Origin: Verticillium longisporum
Taxonomy: Eukaryota > Ascomycota > Sordariomycetes > Glomerellales > Plectosphaerellaceae
Assembly: GCA_019188255.1 (NCBI GenBank)
Contig: JAETXT010000001.1
Span: 620,001-684,000 of the forward strand
Length of the DNA stretch: 64,000 bases
Direction: 5' to 3'
The stretch's first letter is position 1. Each line of letters starts with the position of its first letter. Shown piece by piece: positions 58,799 to 64,000 of the stretch. Position numbers and translations under genes: made by a program. The notes beneath the pieces are model-generated. The model ran no database searches. It saw only the letters and a program-made list of their open reading frames with translations, and was not told where the DNA came from.

Positions 58799-60385
58799 TC
58801 ACCTGTCCTCTGCCACCGCCTTCTCGTTCCCAGGCTCGTCTGCTGATGTGACCACTTTTGGCGTGCTCGAGCGGTCGGCTGTCTTGTCCTCGACAATGTC
58901 AACAACAGGCGTAAACTGCGGATCGTTCGTCTTGGTACCAGGATCCTGGCTACCGCGGCGCATGGCTCCCGTCTCCTGATGCGACGAAAGCATGGGAGTA
59001 TTTGCCTGACTTCCACCTCGTTGCCCATGGTAGTGTACGACTTGCGGCGGTGGTTGTCCCGCTTGGATTCCCAGTTGCTGCGTAGGGTATGGGTCGAGGT
59101 CTTTGCTCGACGTTGAGAAGGTCGAAACGACGGGTTGATGATACCCATTGGCTGGCGCAGTGGTCGCGGGAGGTTGTTGCTGTTCGTATGTGGTGGTGTG
59201 ATCTGCTTGCGTCGGTGTGCCTGAGTCGTGAGGCGATACAGGTCCCTCTCCAAGGTTGCCGGTCAGACTGTTCATCCCACCTTCAATGTCTCGCAGGAGA
59301 CGCACATATTCCTCCGGGACAAGTCCACTTTCTCTGGTCTTGGGGTCCTCGGCTACCAGCCAACCCTGGCCATGACGGTATGACACCCAAATAATCTGGC
59401 CCTCCACCAGCGGCAGTTCATTTTCATTCTCCCGTTCAAAGTCAAACAAGGCTACAGCTTTGCCATGCATCTCCTCGTCCGGCGACGTGATGGTAAACTG
59501 GTAGTCTCTGGAGTACCGGGACTGATCTTCTTCACGGAAACCGGGCGAAGACGCAGAGCTTGAGGCATCCGACTCAGACCTTGGTCCCCCATGGTCCAGA
59601 TACTGCCGCGGTGGCTGCTCGCCTATCTGATACGAGTGGCGAGAGTGTCGTGCCTGTGCAGCAGAGTAGGTGACATACTCGCCGCCAGGGCCGTTGGCTT
59701 CGCCTCCCTGGTTCACGTAGTAACGCTCGCTACCATCACCAGCTGTGCCCATGAAATATCCCCTCTCCCTGTCATAGTTGGCAGGGTTCGCCATGGAAGC
59801 GCCGCCATGATGGCGTCCATGGCCAAGGGCAGCATGCGAGGACTTGTGCTTGCGATGCCGTGGGCTCACAACAGGGCTCTGCAGGTCTTCGTCTTCGCTC
59901 CAGGGTGGACCATCACCGAATTGTATCGGAGGCAAGTCGTTGCCGCGACCAAATCCATCGGGCTGCCAGCCACCTGTCTCCCAGCTCATCTTGGAGTCCC
60001 AGGTGGCAGGCGGGTCCGAGAGTCGTCGAGATTCGCTCATGGGCGTGCTCAGACCGGAGGCGGGATGGGAGGGCTCGGGAAGGGGTCCATAGTGCATGGA
60101 CTGCACAACCGGATAGGCGAAATCGCGCACAAGGGTGTATGGGAGGCTCGATGGAAACATGGGAAAGATGTGAGAGGGCGGTCGCGATCGAGAGGGGATG
60201 GACCCGGTGGAGTATTGAGACAATCGATTCTTGGAGGCGTGGGAGAGCGGTCTCGGAAGCGTAGAATGCCGGTTTGGTGGAGAGGTGACGAGAGGCGGAA
60301 GCGGAGGATGGTTCGGATTCGAGGCCGGAGAGGCTGCCGGAGGGGATGTCGCTGGCGAGGGGGTTTGCGACATGGTGGCGGCCAT
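58799..60385 (-). CDS. nbp2: SH3-domain protein resembling Nbp2
   Basis: A 528-residue intronless protein, starting at the ATG at 60385 (MAATMSQTPSPATSPP). The open frame continues upstream of this ATG, but the composition there looks like leader sequence. The N-terminal 300 residues are disordered and P/S/H-rich. They include a short hydrophobic conserved-looking stretch (FPMFPSSLPYTLVRDFAYP). One SH3 domain at about residues 308-365 carries the typical ALFDFE, ENELPL, GQGWLVAED and GLVPEEYVRLL motifs. The WVSYRHGQGW arrangement is that of fungal Nbp2-like adaptors. In yeast Nbp2 recruits phosphatase Ptc1 to MAP-kinase modules (HOG and cell-wall pathways). The long C-terminal tail is disordered. 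Orthology is moderately confident; the SH3 domain is certain. Confidence 0.85.
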   Translation of the reverse strand: MAATMSQTPSPATSPPAASPASNPNHPPLPPLVTSPPNRHSTLPRPLSHASKNRLSQYSTGSIPSRSRPPSHIFPMFPSSLPYTLVRDFAYPVVQSMHYGPLPEPSHPASGLSTPMSESRRLSDPPATWDSKMSWETGGWQPDGFGRGNDLPPIQFGDGPPWSEDEDLQSPVVSPRHRKHKSSHAALGHGRHHGGASMANPANYDRERGYFMGTAGDGSERYYVNQGGEANGPGGEYVTYSAAQARHSRHSYQIGEQPPRQYLDHGGPRSESDASSSASSPGFREEDQSRYSRDYQFTITSPDEEMHGKAVALFDFERENENELPLVEGQIIWVSYRHGQGWLVAEDPKTRESGLVPEEYVRLLRDIEGGMNSLTGNLGEGPVSPHDSGTPTQADHTTTYEQQQPPATTAPANGYHQPVVSTFSTSSKDLDPYPTQQLGIQAGQPPPQVVHYHGQRGGSQANTPMLSSHQETGAMRRGSQDPGTKTNDPQFTPVVDIVEDKTADRSSTPKVVTSADEPGNEKAVAEDR

Positions 60386-61183
60386 GATTGAAGAGAGGTG
60401 GTCGTTGTCGACGAGAGCGCCGCCAAAGGAGACAGCAGCAAGGCTCCGTGGCCGAGCGACACTAGCCTGTAAACTTGTCAGGCGCCAACGTCGAGCAAGC
60501 GGCCTGGTAGTCCCACGGCGGTTTGGTGGTTTCTGTTTGGTATGCCACTTGGTGGGGGCGACCCAAACCAAGTTCGAGCACTGGGGCAGAGACGGGGCGT
60601 CGCACTTGTCGGCCGAATCTGGAGCGCAATCGTACACAAGTTGAATAGACCGCAATGATATGTGAGCAGACGAGAAGTCAGAGGAGAAAGCACCACAACG
60701 AAGCGCTTCGGCCGCCTGGCCTGTCTCTGGAGAAGTGGGAGGTGGCGAGTAGCCCTAACGAGGCTGGCAAGGGAATTATGAGGGAAGCAACAACCTCCCA
60801 GGCGTTGCGAATGGGCCAGCAGTCGCAGGCAGCGCTAGAAGATGACAGAGGTCTAAGGAGTGTGGAGAAGTTAAAGATCAAAGTCCATGTAAGGGTGTCG
60901 TCAGGTGAGTTGATCTGAGCGAGTGGCTCAGACAATGTGCGATGTTGGAGGACGAGGCCGGGTGGTTCAACTGATGATGGTGGAGGAGGTCGAGGTGGAG
61001 GTGGTGGAAGAGAGGAGTCAAAGACACAAGACAACCCACTCAGATAACCAGTGGTTGCTGCCCTGGAGCGAGACGCTGGTCGCTGGCACGATTGAGAAGG
61101 GGAGTGAGGGGGGGTTGTTTATGGGTGGTAAGGTAAGGCAAGGTAGCGTGGGGTGGGCCGGTGGAAGCCTACCAACCTGGGTG

Positions 61184-61197
61184 CCTAGGTACCTAGG
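61184..61197. repeat. CCTAGGTACCTAGG 14-base palindrome
   Basis: Perfect palindrome formed by two CCTAGG units around TA; it lies about 56 bases before a TACCTAGGTA copy. Confidence 0.85.
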
Positions 61198-61252
61198 TCT
61201 GCTGGTACGTTCGGGAAGTACTACCAGGTAGCCACCTCCTTCCCTACTTGCC

Positions 61253-61262
61253 TACCTAGGTA
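61253..61262. repeat. TACCTAGGTA palindrome
   Basis: Perfect 10-base palindrome followed directly by GGTACC and by AAGTACCTAA. Confidence 0.8.
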
Positions 61263-63529
61263 GGTACCCAGGCAAGTACCTAATTGACCAGATTGCTTAC
61301 TCCTGAGGGCAACAAAGATGCTGAGCGGCGGGAGCTGCCGGTCCTGCAAGGGATGCCTGCTTTGCTTGCGCACTCTTCCGCACTTCGTCCTCTGAGCGCC
61401 CCCCGCCTTGGGTAACAAGTCTACCTACCTCGCCTATCCTAGCCCACCTCACGGCTCGCGCGTGCCTGTCAACCACAGTCATGACCATTTCTCTGCCGCC
61501 CCAGTCCCTACCTTAGACGAGGGTATTCTGTTGATGTGTCTACTACTGACCACAGGTCGTCCACCACAAACCTATGCTGCCTGTTCCACGCAAGATGTCT
61601 TTGGAACCAGAGCTGTACCTAAGCGCGTCCGGTCACGCAGACCTCCTACTGGCCCATCTGAGCCGCCCGGCACTCTGTGTGTGCCCAACCGCCCATGGAC
61701 ATGTATAGCTCCGCCATGGAAATCGGACGATGCTCAACCCCAGCCAGCCATCGTCTTCTATTCCTGCCCCTCCTCTTGCTTCCCAGCTCATTTACGGCGC
61801 ACGGTTCGCCATGGGCACAATTTCTCCCTCAAAGCTAGAAACATCGAGGGACACTTGCCATGGACCAGTGAACCGGGCGACGACAAAGGAACTAGTCGGT
61901 TTTGTCTTGCGCCTATATCTTGGCCCTTAGGTCAAAGGGAATCTTGCTAAGCAAACCCAGGCCAGATTCTCTCGGCCATTGACCAGAGGATGGCCTTCGG
62001 AGCTCGAGCAGAACTCCAGCGCGCGAAAGACGGCGCATGGCCCCGCCCATAGTGCCGCATGGGGTGCCAAAAGTCCCCTGCGCGAATCACATGGTTCTAA
62101 CTGCGAATCCTGCCAATGTCGGGTCAACTTTCTGGTGGAGAGCAATCAGCGGATCCCTGCATTGCGACTTGACATCAGCTTCCTGTTCTTGTTGCTCCGC
62201 CATGTTGCCTGGCCTGGCCTGTGTGGCAGCAAAGTGCTGCGGTGAGGTACAGGTTTCTTCGCCCCGGAGCACTTCCCGAGGATTTCGGGTTATCGCTGTT
62301 CGCATATGTGTTTGGTGCTGCTTGGTGTCCTGCCGTGCTTAGGTACACTGAAAGAGTTGGCGGTGAAAACATCACGAGGCCAAGAAACGCCAGCAGCTCT
62401 CGAATTCCCCTCCAGCCTTCTTTGCTTTTTCGAACGACAGTCATCAGCATACCGTGCTTCTGGAAGCAGCAAATATGACCCACTGGCGTGGTGGGCCGAT
62501 CGTCAATACCAGGCTTTCATGCTGGACTGGAACGTGGCCACGAACGGTAACACTGGCTTTAAATATCAAGCCGAGTATAGGGTCACAATGCAAATGCGGT
62601 AACTTCGCAAACCTTACATACCGGCTGCTCCGAAACGAGAGCTGGTTCGGAAGTAATCTGAAGGCGAAGATCGATCTTCAGAGGGCATCATTAACGAGAG
62701 CCGAGTTGTGCCACTCACGCAGAGCTCTCTTGCTTTTTATGGCAAAGATGCAGTCTGATGGTTCAAAGAAGTCACTTGTGTACCTCGTCGAGGGACATCG
62801 TGATTCTATTTTAGGAGGCTGACCTGCATCCGCCAGATCAGTAGCTCTGATTGGCTTCTTCGTGCGACCATTGGTTTCAGGTTGTCTGCAAGTAAAAGCC
62901 CGTTAGGCATTGGCAATCAAAGACAGCCAGCCAGCATTTCGTGCATGCTTTTATGGTGGGGGTTGCACTCAGTGTGATGACCTAAGCGAACCCCTCTGAA
63001 AGGGAAGGAGCACGTCAGATTCAAGCGAGAATCAACCGAACCGAGATCAAGCTATCCACACATCGCCACCGACCCAACGCAACATCCACACCATCCCGAC
63101 AACAAAATTCAACTCTCGATCTCCTCACTCTCTCACATCAATCCTGTGCATCGCCAGGCGCTTCGCGTAGTGAAGCTCGCTGCCATAATCGTATCGCATC
63201 CTTTATGGGGCACAACGTTCGCAGTGGAGGTAATTGATTCAGGTATGATAGAACTCGACCCCCAGAAAACAACAGTCCCCTTCCCGAGCTCTCGTGATGA
63301 ATTTCTTTATTGGAGCTGTCTGAACCTCGTGTTGACACATTATTACCTTACGCTAAAACCTCTGAACTCTGCTCAACTGCGCTCTTTCCTCTTACCTGCT
63401 ACTACGTCTTTCGCGCGGCGTTGCTGACTCGAACGTGTCAGATTTCTCGTGCTGCCAAGTGATTCGCAGCGTGCGACAGTATCCTCACGACCCCGAGACT
63501 GTCTGTTGAACTCTTCAAATTATCGAAGC

Positions 63530-64000
63530 ATGGAGACAACAAACGGCACAGCGCAGACCGTTGCGCCAAGTGGCAATGGTGAACAGACGTCCGAATCCGG
63601 AGGATTCAAGCTGAAGTTCTGCACGGTCTGCGCCAGTAATCAAAACAGGTATGCTGCCCTCACCTGGCATGAACAGAAGGCTGTCTTGCTAATTCTTTCA
63701 AGGTCTATGGTGTCCCACCTCCGCCTTGCCGAGGCTAATTACCCCGTGATATCATTCGGCACCGGTTCCCTTGTGCGCCTGCCTGGACCATCCATCACTC
63801 AGCCCAACGTGTATCACTTCAACAAGACATCCTACGACAGTATTTACCGGGAGCTTCAGTCCAAGGATCCCAAGCTGTACGTGCAAAATGGTGTGCTCAA
63901 CATGGTTGACCGCAATCGCAACGTCAAGTGGGGCCCTGAACGATGGCAAGACTGGCAGGTCGGTATGCCACGTCTTGACAAGCCCGATGACCGTGGCAGC
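63530..64000 (+). CDS. ssu72: Ssu72 RNA polymerase II CTD phosphatase, 5' part (3' end outside window)
   Basis: Ssu72 dephosphorylates Ser5 of the RNA polymerase II C-terminal domain and acts in the cleavage/polyadenylation factor complex and in termination. Exon 1 is 63530-63648, the intron 63649-63702 (54 nt, branch GCTAAT), and exon 2 runs from 63703 to the window end. A short disordered N-terminus is followed by the CX5R phosphatase loop [12 protein letters not shown], with the nucleophilic Cys at residue 34. Family sequence follows ([71 protein letters not shown]). The intron splits the codon of the catalytic Arg40. About 139 codons are visible, with no lesion. Confidence 0.95.
   Translation, partial: METTNGTAQTVAPSGNGEQTSESGGFKLKFCTVCASNQNRYAALTWHEQKAVLLILSRSMVSHLRLAEANYPVISFGTGSLVRLPGPSITQPNVYHFNKTSYDSIYRELQSKDPKLYVQNGVLNMVDRNRNVKWGPERWQDWQVGMPRLDKPDDRGS

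Larger units (their letters stand above)
60386..63529. other. 3.1 kb gene-free stretch with GGTAAGG and CCTAGG repeats
   Basis: Upstream region shared by the divergent SH3-protein gene and ssu72. It holds a GGTAAGGTAAGGCAAGGTAG unit at 61127-61146, a 14-base palindrome at 61184-61197 and a TACCTAGGTA palindrome at 61253-61262 with flanking TACCTACC copies. Open frames up to 180 codons (61408-61950) have no recognisable domain. Confidence 0.55.

Noticed and set aside
61408..61950. 180-codon open frame on the plus strand
   Set aside because: Low-complexity Pro/Ser/Arg translation without domain; probably chance in GC-rich DNA.
1..64000. tRNA, rRNA, CRISPR array, transposon or secondary-metabolite cluster
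   Set aside because: No B-box-like GGTTCGANTCC with a matching A-box, no spaced repeats, no transposase or reverse-transcriptase text, and no backbone enzyme was seen by eye; a tRNAscan or profile search would settle this.

Overview
The window looks like nuclear DNA of a filamentous ascomycete, class Sordariomycetes and probably Hypocreales. The evidence is short spliceosomal introns (mostly 45-230 nt, GT...AG with CTAAC/CTGAC-like branch sites), long gene-free leaders, a TEA-domain conidiation regulator of the AbaA type, and fungal orthologues of Mrd1, Vps8, Gup1, an IQGAP, Mcr1, Nbp2 and Ssu72. The order is inferred from recalled protein families and was not searched.

Layout: mrd1 3' part (+, 1-891); 1.7 kb leader; abaA (+, 2599-5635); 3.2 kb gene-free; a secreted protein with an N-terminal histidine after signal cleavage (+, 8853-10097); a cyclophilin H-type PPIase (-, 11340-12281); 5.2 kb with no recognisable gene; a membrane RING-H2 protein (+, 17511-19059); a DUF3752/GPALPP protein (-, 19637-20746); vps8 (+, 22188-27144); gup1 (+, 27666-29767) convergent with a FAR-17a/AIG1-like membrane protein (-, 29939-30888); 3.8 kb rich in palindromes and repeats; an unnamed coiled-coil protein (+, 34663-36969); two tandem paralogous small membrane proteins (-, 38148-38633 and 39219-39650); an IQGAP (-, 40516-about 45944) divergent from IMP dehydrogenase (+, 47514-49416); an MFS transporter (-, 50240-52489); a glutamate-carboxypeptidase-II-like M28 peptidase (+, 54082-56617); mcr1 (-, 57011-58168); an Nbp2-like SH3 protein (-, 58799-60385); 3.1 kb gene-free; and the 5' part of ssu72 (+, 63530 to the end).

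The genes are mostly single-copy housekeeping and cell-biology functions (ribosome biogenesis, endosomal tethering, cytokinesis, GMP synthesis, mRNA 3'-end processing) plus one developmental regulator. They do not form a biosynthetic cluster, and I see no transposon, tRNA, rRNA or CRISPR array.

The most consistent oddity is damage in conserved genes. I count nine single-base frame breaks in seven genes. Nearly all lie in or next to runs of C (G on the other strand), and most look like one missing C. There are also two in-frame stops (mrd1 TGA, coiled-coil gene TAG). The conserved reading resumes in the next frame each time, and every corrected length is a multiple of three. I therefore read the frame breaks mainly as uncorrected assembly errors and not as pseudogenes. 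Of biological interest are the possible histidine-brace secreted protein, the tandem membrane paralogues, AbaA-type sites upstream of abaA, and recurrent TACCTAGGTA and GTACATGTAC palindromes confined to intergenic DNA.
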